Positions 15,735 to 24,792 of a stretch of DNA of 64,000 nt are shown here, piece after piece (positions within the stretch are counted from its first letter, which is position 1; every line of letters begins with the position of its first letter). Origin of the DNA: Sphingobium lactosutens DS20 (lineage in GTDB: Bacteria > Pseudomonadota > Alphaproteobacteria > Sphingomonadales > Sphingomonadaceae); NCBI RefSeq assembly GCF_000445105.1, contig NZ_ATDP01000089.1, positions 1 to 64,000 on the forward strand, given 5' to 3'. A program made the translations under genes and the position numbers. Under the pieces are notes generated by a model. The model was not told the origin of the DNA and searched no databases. It was given only the letters and a program-made list of their open reading frames with translations.

Positions 15735-16900
15735 CACGGCAACTCCTTGATGGTTAGGCGGCGGCGCGCGAAATCGATGCCGATTCGCGCGCGGCGGTTC
15801 TTCTGCAGGAAGCGAAACGCCGCATAACCCTGGAGAATTGCCTCTTCCCAGAGCCACAGCGGGCAGTGCTCGGCCTCGTAGCCGGCGACGAATTGGCGAA
15901 CATGCTTCAACATGTCCAGCGGAAGTCCGCCCGGCTTCACACCTTCGAAGAATTGAAGCTGTTGAGCCTTGCCGAAAAGCCACGATGTTACGCCTTCTTC
16001 GATGAGGACCGCGCGGGCGCCGTCCTCAACCTCGTCAAGCTTGGGATCGCTCTTGCGCTTGAGCCGCAGCAGCGCCCGGATCACCGGGGACCATCCCAGC
16101 ACCGCGACATAGGCATAGTGGAAGACGTCGTGGAACCGATAATCGTCAGGCTCGATCGCATTGTCGGTAAGCCGATCGCCCACATAGACACCGCTCGACC
16201 GCTGAAACACATAAGCTTGGCCGCGCACGGTCCGCTCGTAAATGTCGATTTGCATTTTACGCGGGAGTTGTTCTTCCGGGTCGCAGCCCTCATCGAGCGG
16301 CGGCGGATAGCAACGTTCGCGCGGCCAGCGATCGAAGATCTTTTGGAGATTCTTGAGCGCAGCGATTTCAAGCGGAACGCCGGACTCGGTCGCGGCTTGG
16401 ATCAGCCGGCGCATGACGTTGACTAACAGGTCAGCCATGACCTGGCGACCAGGCTCGCTGGCACCTACCCTGATGAGCGTTCCGACGTCGCCGGCGAGCG
16501 CGAGGAGGCTATGCTCGAACTCTGCCGTTGGCGCCTTGGCGATCGGCATGTGGGCGGGCTGTAGTGCGTGAAGGGTCAGCGTACCGTTACCGCCGGCCTT
16601 GTGGGTGCCTCTGGGCGCGAGCGCTGCTGTGGCGATATCGCTTAATGCAAGTCGGTAGCGGCGCGACACCGCTGCCAAATACCAGAGGACATCGCCAATC
16701 TCCTCCGCGACCGCCTCTGCATAACCGAGATAGGAGGCGGCATCGCGCTGCTTCTTCTTCGCCTCGGTAAGCAGGCTTCCGGTTTCACCGAAGAGGCCGA
16801 GCATCGTGAAACCGGCCGTGCCTGGCCCCTTGCGCTGATCGGTCCGCGCAGCTTGCCGCGCATATTCATCGATCGTGAGCGCTTCGTCATCGGGCGACAT
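15734..16900 (-). CDS. MazG-like nucleotide pyrophosphohydrolase with C-terminal extension
   Basis: A 388-residue protein. The first about 90 residues carry a MazG/all-alpha NTP pyrophosphohydrolase pattern: GLFGETGSLLTEAKKK (Glu39, Glu46) and AVAEEIGDVLWYLAAVSRRY (Glu67, Asp70). A long C-terminal region has a conserved-looking YRFHDVFHYAYVAVLGWSP stretch with possible metal-binding His/Asp and an IEEGVTSWLF segment; I do not recognise it as a named domain. MazG enzymes hydrolyse (d)NTPs to monophosphates. Both ends overlap neighbours by 1 bp (TGATG), so it is coupled to the small RHH-like gene before and UDG-like gene after. Confidence 0.75.
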   Translation of the reverse strand: MSPDDEALTIDEYARQAARTDQRKGPGTAGFTMLGLFGETGSLLTEAKKKQRDAASYLGYAEAVAEEIGDVLWYLAAVSRRYRLALSDIATAALAPRGTHKAGGNGTLTLHALQPAHMPIAKAPTAEFEHSLLALAGDVGTLIRVGASEPGRQVMADLLVNVMRRLIQAATESGVPLEIAALKNLQKIFDRWPRERCYPPPLDEGCDPEEQLPRKMQIDIYERTVRGQAYVFQRSSGVYVGDRLTDNAIEPDDYRFHDVFHYAYVAVLGWSPVIRALLRLKRKSDPKLDEVEDGARAVLIEEGVTSWLFGKAQQLQFFEGVKPGGLPLDMLKHVRQFVAGYEAEHCPLWLWEEAILQGYAAFRFLQKNRRARIGIDFARRRLTIKELP

Positions 16901-17121
16901 CAGCCGCGCTTCCGCCGGTCGGTGATGGCATCGCCGGGGACCGTCACGCCATAAGCTTTGAGCGCGCGGAGCACGACCATGCGGATCGGCTCGCGGCTGT
17001 CGAGCGCGCGTTGCCCAAGGTCGCGCTTTGTGATGGCCGGAACCTGGATTTGAAGATGCTCATCATCCCCCTTTCCATCCGCGTCTCCATATTTCATGAA
17101 ACCATGTAATCGTATTTTCAT
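16900..17121 (-). CDS. Small RHH-like (antitoxin/plasmid-stability type) protein
   Basis: About 65-73 residues. The core IQVPAITKRDLGQRALDSRE followed by PIRMVVLRALKAYGVTVP resembles ribbon-helix-helix plasmid-stability regulators. Two in-frame ATGs, at 17121 and 17097, each sit inside a TTTCATGAAA palindrome and neither has a Shine-Dalgarno, so the start is uncertain and translation may be leaderless. As first gene of the MazG/UDG operon beneath its likely operator it is probably an autoregulator. Confidence 0.6.
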   Translation of the reverse strand: MKIRLHGFMKYGDADGKGDDEHLQIQVPAITKRDLGQRALDSREPIRMVVLRALKAYGVTVPGDAITDRRKRG

Positions 17122-17130
17122 GAAATATGG
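17087..17130. promoter_or_regulatory. 15-bp perfect inverted repeat made of two TTTCATGAAA operators
   Basis: CCATATTTCATGAAA (17087-17101) is the exact reverse complement of TTTCATGAAATATGG (17116-17130), with 14 bp between. Each arm contains the 10-bp palindrome TTTCATGAAA, the two centres being 24 bp apart. It covers the start region of the small RHH-like gene, a standard layout for autorepression by a dimeric regulator binding cooperatively. Confidence 0.75.
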
Positions 17131-17334
17131 AAGTGAATTTGCAAATTTTGGCCGTTAGAGTTCAGCGCCTCGTCAGCATTGCTGAGCTGCTGCCAACAAT
17201 CTTCTAATTCGGCGAAAATGAGACGTTCAGGCAATTTGCCGTGGGGCCGGGAAACGAAAATCCACTCCAACCGGTGCTGATCCATCACCTTTAACGGCTG
17301 CTCGGTCAGCACGTCCCGGTCAGGCTAACGGTGT

Positions 17335-17496
17335 TCAATGCGGCTCTTCCGGAGCCTGGGTCTCTTTCGCGATGTGCTCTTCATGGAGTTCGCGAGCCAT
17401 CTGACGCCCGAGAAGGCGAGCCAACCGGATGATCGCGGCATCCGCTGCGGGAGAGATATCCGGTTTGTCGGCCGGATGGCGCGACTTGCTTTTCAT
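17335..17496 (-). CDS. Small hypothetical protein related to the recombinase-associated protein
   Basis: A 53-residue protein from ATG 17496 (MKSKSRHPADKPDIS) with a helix IIRLARLLGRQMARELHEEH. This resembles the IARAIGRHIAREHIRAWE helix of the small protein before the first serine recombinase (7897-8124). No recombinase follows directly; the nearest one on this strand is the second serine recombinase about 5.8 kb downstream. It may be a leftover partner gene separated by insertion of the peptidase island. Function unknown. Confidence 0.5.
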   Translation of the reverse strand: MKSKSRHPADKPDISPAADAAIIRLARLLGRQMARELHEEHIAKETQAPEEPH

Positions 17497-17687
17497 GGCT
17501 GCGTAACCGCTCGACCCGCGAAATAGGTCGGTATCGGGACAAGGAACGGACCGACTTGAAGTGGAGAAAGAGTGGTGGGGAGGCCGAAATCGCACGAGCG
17601 GGCTGTTTCGTCGGAGCGGACAAGAGCAGCTGAAGGTTTTGCCACATCGTCATCCGTGCTATTCTTCTTTCCGGAAAGGCTCTGCTC

Positions 17688-18086
17688 ATGCAGGAATTTA
17701 CCGAACCTGATCAGATGGACGAGGCAGCCCCGCAAGCGCCGTCTCCGCGCGCTGCGGATTGGTTCTGGCGCCCATGGTATGCGAAAGTCACCTGGGCGTT
17801 GACGCTGCTCTACTGGATCGGCCTCGAGGGTATGCTTGCGGTGCCTTTCGACCGGTTGAACATCTATCTGGTCAACACAATGGTCCTGTTGATCTTCGTC
17901 TTTAATCCGATCTCTGTCGTTGCGGTCCTCGGATATGGCTTCCTCAAGGCCAAGGTCGCCTGCGGAGAGTGGATCATTACGCCAGGACCGCCCCCGGAAA
18001 GACCAATTATTGATCCCTACACCGATCCGTTCGACTCGCGCTCGGGCGACATCCATCTGCGACACATAGGAGTGATCCAGGATTGA
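17688..18086 (+). CDS. Hypothetical membrane protein beside traG
   Basis: A 132-residue protein with an acidic N-terminus, two predicted transmembrane helices (about residues 32-52 and 62-86) and a Pro/Asp-rich C-terminal tail. It converges on traG, the two stops lying 3 bp apart. The family is not recognised. Position next to the F-type transfer operon suggests a role in conjugation or exclusion, but nothing in the sequence proves it. Confidence 0.6.
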   Translation: MQEFTEPDQMDEAAPQAPSPRAADWFWRPWYAKVTWALTLLYWIGLEGMLAVPFDRLNIYLVNTMVLLIFVFNPISVVAVLGYGFLKAKVACGEWIITPGPPPERPIIDPYTDPFDSRSGDIHLRHIGVIQD

Positions 18087-18088
18087 CA

Positions 18089-21000
18089 TCATGGATCCCG
18101 ACGCTCCTTGAAGCTTGAATCCCCGTCAGCCATTCCATTGTCGCGGTCGAACAATAGCCGACCGGTACCAAGGATCGACGATTGCTCCATCGATGTGATC
18201 GGACCCGTGACATCGAAGGTGCCACGCCCAGCATCGGCCTGCTTCAGATACCGGTTGCGCAGACCATCATTGCCAAGCACACGTTCGCTGAGTTCTTGGG
18301 CAAAAGTCTCCTCGGGACGACCGGAGCGTGCGGCTGCTTTCTCGGCAGCCGCGATAGCATCCCGCACATCATAGTTCACCACGTCGATGGAAGAGCGAGC
18401 CGAGACCGCCGCTACTCCTCGATCGACAATGTCGGCGTTCAACCTACCGCTCAGCGAGCCTGTGGCGCTGCTTTTGCCGCCACCTTTTTCTTCGCCGCCC
18501 TTGTCGCCGGAACCAACTCCGCGCGAGGCTGAAGCCGTGAGATCGCCGGAGATGCTCTGACTGTCCGCGGTTGAGTGCTCCGCCGACCGTGAAAGCGACC
18601 TCTGCCATCCGGTCTGCACCATGATCGCCGTGACATCGCGCTCCAGCGTATCGGCAACCTGCGGCTTGAGCCGCCAGTTGCCGCGCCGATCCATCTCGAA
18701 CCCACCGCGAAGCCATCTGGCCATGGCGGCCTGACCTTCCTTGCCGCTGCCAAGAAAATGCTCGATCGTATCGGGACCCGCCTGCTTGCCGGCTTCGAAC
18801 CGCGTGCTGGTGTCGTTGCGCGCCGACTGGCTGAACCCGGTGCTGCTGGAAACGAGCAGATCATTGTGCGCAAAGCTGAGCCGCGCGTGCCCGCCATTGG
18901 CGATTGCACCGAGCTGGCCCTCGTTGATGAGGCCGCCGCGCCACATCTGCGCCGCAAGCTCCGGTGTCAGGTTGAGGCTGACATCGCCATTCTGGCTCAT
19001 CGCGATCTGTCGCTTGGACATCTCGACGCCATGCTCGCGCAGAAGCGCCTGCGTACGGGTGAGACGCTCCTTGTCGACGATCCCGGTCAGCCGCTCGTTG
19101 CGGGCACGGTCGGCGATCCCCTCCGCGCCGCCTTCGGCCATATCGACCTGGTTGCCGGCCGTGCCGGCGAGCGCGCGGATAAAGGAATCGAGCCGCGCGG
19201 CCTCACGAACCGATACGCCCGCCGCCGCCGCGCCTTCGGCAAAGCCTGCATTGTCGGCCTGTCGCCGCTGTTCGCCGATTTGCGCATTGCTGCGCACGCC
19301 GTCGGGCCCGATCTCCCGCTGGGCATCGAGCTTGCCCGAGCGTTCGGCAAAATCATAGCCTGCAGCTTCCCTCGTGCGCCCATAGACGCTCGTACCCTCC
19401 CGCGCCGCCTCTGCGGTCGCACCATCGGCCGTGCCGACCTGGACTGCGGCATTGTAGCCCTCCAGTGCGCGCAGTACCTGTGCCTCGTTGCGCCCTGTCG
19501 AACGCGATAGCTGCGTGATGGCACTCGCCCGCGCCTCGCCCGACAGGGAATTGATGAACCCGATGCGCCGGCTGGTTTCAGTAACGGAGAGCCCGAGCAT
19601 CGCGGCGGCCTGCCGCTGCCCCTGATTCCCACCGGTCCGATGCGCCTGCTCGGTCGCGACATTGCCGCGCTCGACCGCTGCGACCCTGTCGCCGGCATAG
19701 TCGCGCCGCCCTTCCATCGCGCCGACCTGCGTCTGCGCCGCAGTCAGGTCGTTGCGCAGCATCTGCTCCTGATCGAAGGCATTGGCCGTCAGCTTCGCGA
19801 AGGTCGGATCGGCGCTTGCCTGCCCGATCACTGTAGACGCCTTCAGAGCGGCATCCCTGGCATCATAACCGTTGCGCTCGAAATGCCGTTGGGCACCCGA
19901 TTGCATCATGTCATAGGCACGTTGGTCGCCGAACGCCTTCCACTGCACCATGTTCTGCGCAAAGGCGGCAAAGGCCCGCTCTCCGGATTGCCCTTCCCCA
20001 AAGTAGCTCGTGCCGAGTTTACGCAGCGCGTCGCCCTGTGCAAAACCATGGATCGCTGTCGTTGCGGCGTTGCTGCGTATCGCGCGCGCGGTGGCAGGAT
20101 CGCTCAGATCCCGTCCGACAACCGCAGGGGACAGGCCGCCCAGTTCCCGGGCGGCATCGGCCCGCCCCAAGCCGAACGCTGCCGTCCCTGCCGCGCCCCC
20201 GCCATGCTCTCCCGCGACACTTCCCGCCGCCCCGAAGGCCCGGTCGAGGCCAAAGCTGCTGCGTTCGCCAAAGTCGCCGAACCCGGACGAAGCCGAACGC
20301 CGCGCCTGGGTGCCGCCGGCCGAAGCCTGCGCTTCGAGCGCCGAGGCATAACCCTCGCTGGTTCCCACCGTCGCGGCGGCCATGCTGCCCTGGCCCTGCA
20401 CGCCGAGCATGCCCGAGGTGAAGGCAGTGAACATGTTGCCCGAGAAGCGGAACACGGTGAACACGAAGGCGCCGGCAAGACCGGCTGCGGCGGTCCGGAA
20501 CGAGCCGAAGATGGCAAGTGCCTTCATCGCGGCCGATGGCGCGAGAATCCAGCTGTCGGCCGCAACATGGGTGGCGCGCAGTTCCGCCAGCACATCCATC
20601 GCCCGTCCCAGGGTAAGCTGGTAGATGCCGGCATCGATCACGCCCCAGAGCGCCACGAACACGAACAGTCCCAGCGCAAAGCTCGCGACCCTGAGGTTGA
20701 TCGGCGTCAGGATGAAGAGCAGCGCGATCGGCATCATCATGAGCATGATCGCAAAGACCGAGGCGCGGATGGTCGGCATCCACTCGTTGGCGGTCGAGAG
20801 CGTCGCCAGCCCATTGGACTCGATTGCCCGGTTCGCCATCACCCGCGCGGTCGCTGCCGGGGAATCCTCGAACAGGACGTCGCCGACGGTCTGTCCCAGC
20901 AGGACGTTTGTCAGGAACTTCTGTCGGCTCATCGATTGCCCGAGCATCATGTCGCCGAGCGCGTCGATTTGCTGGCGGCAGCGGTCACGCTGGGTCGCTT

Positions 21001-21832
21001 GGGTCACGTCGAAGCCGGTACGGGCACAGACCTGGTCGCTATAGGCGTCGAACAACGTGCTGTCAGCCAGCCGATCCGCAATATAGCCCCAGGCCGCATC
21101 GCAGCTCATCGTCGTCCCGGCCTTGTCACTTGCGGTATAGACCGTCGAAAATGTCGCCGGGCCGGCCATCGCCGCGAACGAGGCGGGAAGGTCGGTTGAG
21201 GTCCGAAACAACTGATCATCATCGACACCATAGGCGGGCGAAACACGCGCCACCGGATAGCATTGCCGCACATAGTCCTTCACCGTCGCATCGAGGAACG
21301 TGTCGACGATCGGACTGCGCGGGGACACGGCGTTCAGGAACAGGTCGAACGCATGACCGCCGGCACCGAACTCCAGCTTCGCATTGGGATCGGTGGTGTT
21401 GTCGTCGATGGTCTCGGCAAGGGCCCGCTCCATGAGGTTGGTGACGCCCGCGACCAGCACGATCAGATTGGGCACGTCGCCGACCGGCTGGTAGGCGTTG
21501 CGCACCCGGTCATAAATGTGGACCGTGCCGGTCGTGGCGATCATCCCCACGAACAGGCCAATGCCGATCAGCATCTGGAAGCCGAAGGCGACAAGGCCCA
21601 TGCCAGAACCCTTGATGCTTGCCAGCACCGCACCCATGGCGATGCCGGCCACCGCGATGATCACGACCAGCGTCTCATAGCGCGGATCGCTGAAGATCAT
21701 GGCGACGAGGTGGAAGGCATCGACCGTTTCGGCAAAACCGTCCCAGGTATGATAGCTGGCGTCGATCGCCAGCGCGGGCGTGGCACCCAAAAAGCCCAGG
21801 AGACCGACGAGGAGGCGGATGAAGCGGCGCAT
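18089..21832 (-). CDS. traG: TraG, mating-pair stabilisation / entry-exclusion target protein
   Basis: A 1247-residue protein; ATG 21832 is preferred over an upstream GTG because GGTGAGG precedes it. After a signal-like first helix (MRRFIRLLVGLLGFLGA) there are several transmembrane helices in the first about 480 residues, matching the TraG_N domain. A long hydrophilic, Ala/Gln/Gly-rich C-terminal region of about 750 residues follows, as in F-type TraG. The N-terminus aids pilus assembly and the C-terminus mating-pair stabilisation. It is the last gene of the minus-strand tra operon. Confidence 0.93.
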   Translation of the reverse strand: MRRFIRLLVGLLGFLGATPALAIDASYHTWDGFAETVDAFHLVAMIFSDPRYETLVVIIAVAGIAMGAVLASIKGSGMGLVAFGFQMLIGIGLFVGMIATTGTVHIYDRVRNAYQPVGDVPNLIVLVAGVTNLMERALAETIDDNTTDPNAKLEFGAGGHAFDLFLNAVSPRSPIVDTFLDATVKDYVRQCYPVARVSPAYGVDDDQLFRTSTDLPASFAAMAGPATFSTVYTASDKAGTTMSCDAAWGYIADRLADSTLFDAYSDQVCARTGFDVTQATQRDRCRQQIDALGDMMLGQSMSRQKFLTNVLLGQTVGDVLFEDSPAATARVMANRAIESNGLATLSTANEWMPTIRASVFAIMLMMMPIALLFILTPINLRVASFALGLFVFVALWGVIDAGIYQLTLGRAMDVLAELRATHVAADSWILAPSAAMKALAIFGSFRTAAAGLAGAFVFTVFRFSGNMFTAFTSGMLGVQGQGSMAAATVGTSEGYASALEAQASAGGTQARRSASSGFGDFGERSSFGLDRAFGAAGSVAGEHGGGAAGTAAFGLGRADAARELGGLSPAVVGRDLSDPATARAIRSNAATTAIHGFAQGDALRKLGTSYFGEGQSGERAFAAFAQNMVQWKAFGDQRAYDMMQSGAQRHFERNGYDARDAALKASTVIGQASADPTFAKLTANAFDQEQMLRNDLTAAQTQVGAMEGRRDYAGDRVAAVERGNVATEQAHRTGGNQGQRQAAAMLGLSVTETSRRIGFINSLSGEARASAITQLSRSTGRNEAQVLRALEGYNAAVQVGTADGATAEAAREGTSVYGRTREAAGYDFAERSGKLDAQREIGPDGVRSNAQIGEQRRQADNAGFAEGAAAAGVSVREAARLDSFIRALAGTAGNQVDMAEGGAEGIADRARNERLTGIVDKERLTRTQALLREHGVEMSKRQIAMSQNGDVSLNLTPELAAQMWRGGLINEGQLGAIANGGHARLSFAHNDLLVSSSTGFSQSARNDTSTRFEAGKQAGPDTIEHFLGSGKEGQAAMARWLRGGFEMDRRGNWRLKPQVADTLERDVTAIMVQTGWQRSLSRSAEHSTADSQSISGDLTASASRGVGSGDKGGEEKGGGKSSATGSLSGRLNADIVDRGVAAVSARSSIDVVNYDVRDAIAAAEKAAARSGRPEETFAQELSERVLGNDGLRNRYLKQADAGRGTFDVTGPITSMEQSSILGTGRLLFDRDNGMADGDSSFKERRDP

Positions 21833-21840
21833 GACGATCC

Positions 21841-23265
21841 TCACCGGTTGCGGTTGGCATTGGCGCCCGCGGCGTCGCGGGCATCACGGTCGCGCTGGCG
21901 CACGACGCCGGCATAGCTCGCCGACAGGTTCGCCTGGCTCATCGCCGCCATGTAGGACTGGCGCATCTGCGCGCGCTGGCGCAGAACCTCGTCGCGCAAC
22001 TCGCGCAACTGCTCGATGCCCTTGGTCAGGATGCGGGTCTGGCAGATATTGCTGTTCTCGGCAACGGCGGCACCCGCGGTGGTCGCACCGCGCTCCGCAT
22101 TCTGCAGCGCGAAGTCGATCGACCGGGTGAGGTCGTTGAGCATCTGATAGGCAAGGGTGAGCGCGACCAGTTCGTCGGTATCGGCAATCACGCTGTCGGT
22201 CAGGCCCTGCCGCACACCCCATTCCAGAAGACGATAGACCGGCAGGGTCCGCACATTGGCGACGAACTGCTTTTCCTCGATGGTCAGCGCCGCGCGCGTC
22301 CGGATCTTGGCCGCGACCGTCTCCATCCTTTCCCGCGCCAGCACCAACGCCCCGCGTCCGGCGCCGTTCACCGAACAATCCGCGGCGGTCGCGGGGATGT
22401 TGAGCGCACGGGTCGGGACGCGGCCGGTCAGGAAATCGTCGGCGCTCTCGGTATCCTGGCGCGGGCAGGCGGGAATGGCCGAGAAGATCGGCACCTTGTC
22501 ATTGGCATCCCAGCGCATGTAGACATCGCCGACCCTGGCCCGCATCACGCCGGCCCAGTCGGATGCGCCGACCCGTGCGGCGGCATGCGCGAGCAGCGAA
22601 CCGGTCTTGAAAATGTCCGTGACCTCCGCCGGGCAATTGGCCAGCGCATCTTTCAGATCCTCGGTCGGATTGCCCTTGTTGGCCTGGATCTTCTCGCGGC
22701 TCTGTTGCCAGCTATTGGCATAGCCTTCGCGGATCGACTTGTAGCCGGTCATCTCCTCGACAATGCCGGACATGTTGTCGTCGCCCTTGGCGATCTGGAC
22801 CATGCGGTTCGCAAGCCGGCAGTCGTTCACCTGGATCGAGTTCAGGAAATTGGTTGCCGCCTCCATCTTCGAGAGAATGTTCCCCATCTTCTCGTCCAGC
22901 GTTTCGAGGAGATACTGGAAGGCAACCGCCGGCGCGGCCTGGAGGATCGTCTCCAGCTTCTGGACAAGATAGTCGGGATCGAGAAACGACATGCCCCCCA
23001 GAAACATGTCGATGCCGCCGCAGCCGGCCTTCACCTTGGGCAGGGTCAAGCTCATGAGATAATCGTCATGGACGTCGACCCGGCCCGACATGCCGCCCGC
23101 GGTCACATAGCCGCGGGTCTGGTCCTCGAAGCTGCCCGGCGAGGTATACGTGACATTATCGAACCAGCTCTCGGCCCAGCTTTGCGCATGGGCCGGAACC
23201 GCCTGGCCGCACGAGGCGGCGATCAGGCAAAGAGCAAGGATCGAACGACGAACATGATGTCCCAT
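21841..23265 (-). CDS. traH: TraH, F-pilus assembly protein
   Basis: A 474-residue protein with a signal peptide ending near PAHAQS and the TraH body (SWFDNVTYTSPGSFEDQTRGYVTAGGMSGR and CGGIDMFLGGMSFLDPDYLVQKL). The C-terminal 70 residues are helical with many Arg/Gln. F-type TraH is a periplasmic protein of the pilus assembly/retraction complex with TraF, TraU, TraW and TrbC, all encoded here. It lies 8 bp before the traG start. Confidence 0.94.
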   Translation of the reverse strand: MGHHVRRSILALCLIAASCGQAVPAHAQSWAESWFDNVTYTSPGSFEDQTRGYVTAGGMSGRVDVHDDYLMSLTLPKVKAGCGGIDMFLGGMSFLDPDYLVQKLETILQAAPAVAFQYLLETLDEKMGNILSKMEAATNFLNSIQVNDCRLANRMVQIAKGDDNMSGIVEEMTGYKSIREGYANSWQQSREKIQANKGNPTEDLKDALANCPAEVTDIFKTGSLLAHAAARVGASDWAGVMRARVGDVYMRWDANDKVPIFSAIPACPRQDTESADDFLTGRVPTRALNIPATAADCSVNGAGRGALVLARERMETVAAKIRTRAALTIEEKQFVANVRTLPVYRLLEWGVRQGLTDSVIADTDELVALTLAYQMLNDLTRSIDFALQNAERGATTAGAAVAENSNICQTRILTKGIEQLRELRDEVLRQRAQMRQSYMAAMSQANLSASYAGVVRQRDRDARDAAGANANRNR

Positions 23266-23311
23266 GGCAGGCTTCCTGGTGAGGAGGAAGGGTGACGCCG
23301 CCCCGCCATGA

Positions 23312-23914
23312 TCAGCGTCCCTTCGGGCTGGAGGAGGCCGGCGCCCTCACGCCGACGATCCCGGTGAATTTCGACATGGCGCGCACGCCCACGGCCGCCC
23401 GGGCGCCGGTGAGCATCCGGGCGGCAAGCCAGGCGTTGCGCGCAATATTGACTTCATGATCAGTGCCGATCGCAATGGGCACCATGCGGTTCGGGTCGGT
23501 AACGGGTCGCACCCAGGCAACAGGGTTCCCGACCCACGGGAGACCGAGCCGACCCGAACGGAGCATCGCCTCCTGTGCGCCGACGGTCCGAACCTGCCAG
23601 CCGTACTGCGCGCGGAATGCCTGAAGTTTTGTCCAGAGATCGCCGCAGGGCAGGCAGTCCGGCGCGGTGCTGATCTCGATCACGTAAAGCGATGCCTGGC
23701 TACGCAGCATGGTCTGGAAGTCAGGGGGAAAGTCACGGGTGACCGGTACACGGGAAAGCCACAGGCGCAGGTCGGCGGGCGTCGATACCGGATGGACTGC
23801 GGCCCGCATCGCCGCTTCCCGGCTTATCTGCTGGGCATCGCCGATCACGGGCACCGCCAGCCAGGGCAGGATCACCATGGCTGTCGTAAGCCGAACTCGC
23901 CCGTGGCGCCTCAC
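23312..23914 (-). CDS. Thioredoxin-like periplasmic protein in the tra operon
   Basis: A 200-residue exported protein with an N-terminal hydrophobic signal segment. The IEISTAPDCLPCGDLW segment (about residues 79-94) has a CLPC dithiol motif in a thioredoxin-fold context, and the GWQVRTVG strand follows. It overlaps traF by 4 bp. It resembles a diverged TraF/TrbB-type thiol-disulfide protein and probably helps disulfide formation in Cys-rich TraN/TraU, which is inference. Exact name unclear. Confidence 0.7.
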   Translation of the reverse strand: MRRHGRVRLTTAMVILPWLAVPVIGDAQQISREAAMRAAVHPVSTPADLRLWLSRVPVTRDFPPDFQTMLRSQASLYVIEISTAPDCLPCGDLWTKLQAFRAQYGWQVRTVGAQEAMLRSGRLGLPWVGNPVAWVRPVTDPNRMVPIAIGTDHEVNIARNAWLAARMLTGARAAVGVRAMSKFTGIVGVRAPASSSPKGR

Positions 23915-24792
23915 GGCCTGGGCTCCCTTGCATCGATGAGATCACCGCCCAGCACGCGCGGATCGGTCGAAGAAACCGGACCATTGGCCAGCGCGTCAAA
24001 GAACCCGCTCTCCTCCCCCGCGCCGGTCAGCCATTGCTCGGGCCGGATATCACCGCTCAGCAACCTGACCGCCTGATAGGCCATCTGCGCGATGTTGGGA
24101 TAAGTCTCGACCCCGGCGGCGATCACCATGCGCTGGGCACTGTTCCTGCGAATGACCATGGTGGTGGGCGTCACTTCGACCCCGAAACGTTGTCCAAGTT
24201 CCGGCTTGCGATCGAGGTCCATAAGGCTCACCTGCCAGCCCATCTCATCCTGGAAGCGCTGCACGATCGGCCACTGCACCTTGCAGTAGCCACAGGAGGT
24301 GCGGGCGAACATGACCAGCGCGAACTCTCCGGCATGCGCGCGCAGATACTGGCGGCGCACCTGGTCCTTCTGCGCGCCGAGCGCATCGCGGGCCTCGCCG
24401 ACAAGGGGATTGGCGGCTCTCGCATTGAGTTCGGGATGGGTGAGCATGACAAGCTGGGTGACGCCGGCGAAGGCGCGGGCCTTGCGCCGCGCAAAATCCT
24501 GCAGGCGCCAGAAATCGGCAACGGCGTCGATGGTGAGCACGGTCGCGGCATAGTCGCGCTGCTGCTCGATCAGTGTGCGGATCTTCGGCGGCGTCCAGGT
24601 TGCCAGTTCGGCCATTGGCGGGATCACCGGCTTCACAAGGGCGTCAGGATCGGGCTTCTCCTGCTCTGCCTTGGCCGGCGCCTGATACCACCAGTAGCCG
24701 CGCGCTTCCCGATCCGCGGCGCCCGTGGATTGTGCGGCCGCCGATCCTGCCAGGAGGAGGGCCGCGCCTGCTATCACAGCGGGCCGCTTCAC
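23911..24792 (-). CDS. traF: TraF, F-pilus assembly protein with thioredoxin fold
   Basis: A 293-residue protein with a signal peptide (cleavage near GSAAAQS) and the TraF hallmark GYWWYQAPA. Its C-terminal thioredoxin-like domain keeps a CGYC active site (ARTSCGYCKVQWPIVQRF) and a cis-Pro region VEVTPTTMVI. Classical F TraF lacks the active-site cysteines; retention of CGYC here suggests oxidoreductase activity. It acts in the periplasm with TraH/U/W. Both ends overlap neighbours by 4 bp. Confidence 0.92.
   Translation of the reverse strand: MKRPAVIAGAALLLAGSAAAQSTGAADREARGYWWYQAPAKAEQEKPDPDALVKPVIPPMAELATWTPPKIRTLIEQQRDYAATVLTIDAVADFWRLQDFARRKARAFAGVTQLVMLTHPELNARAANPLVGEARDALGAQKDQVRRQYLRAHAGEFALVMFARTSCGYCKVQWPIVQRFQDEMGWQVSLMDLDRKPELGQRFGVEVTPTTMVIRRNSAQRMVIAAGVETYPNIAQMAYQAVRLLSGDIRPEQWLTGAGEESGFFDALANGPVSSTDPRVLGGDLIDAREPRP

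Noticed and set aside
17118..17312. A 64-codon minus-strand frame overlapping the start of the RHH-like gene by 4 bp
   Set aside because: The ATGA overlap looks gene-like, but its 3' end runs through the operator palindrome, it lacks family features and its codon use is poor. Not called.
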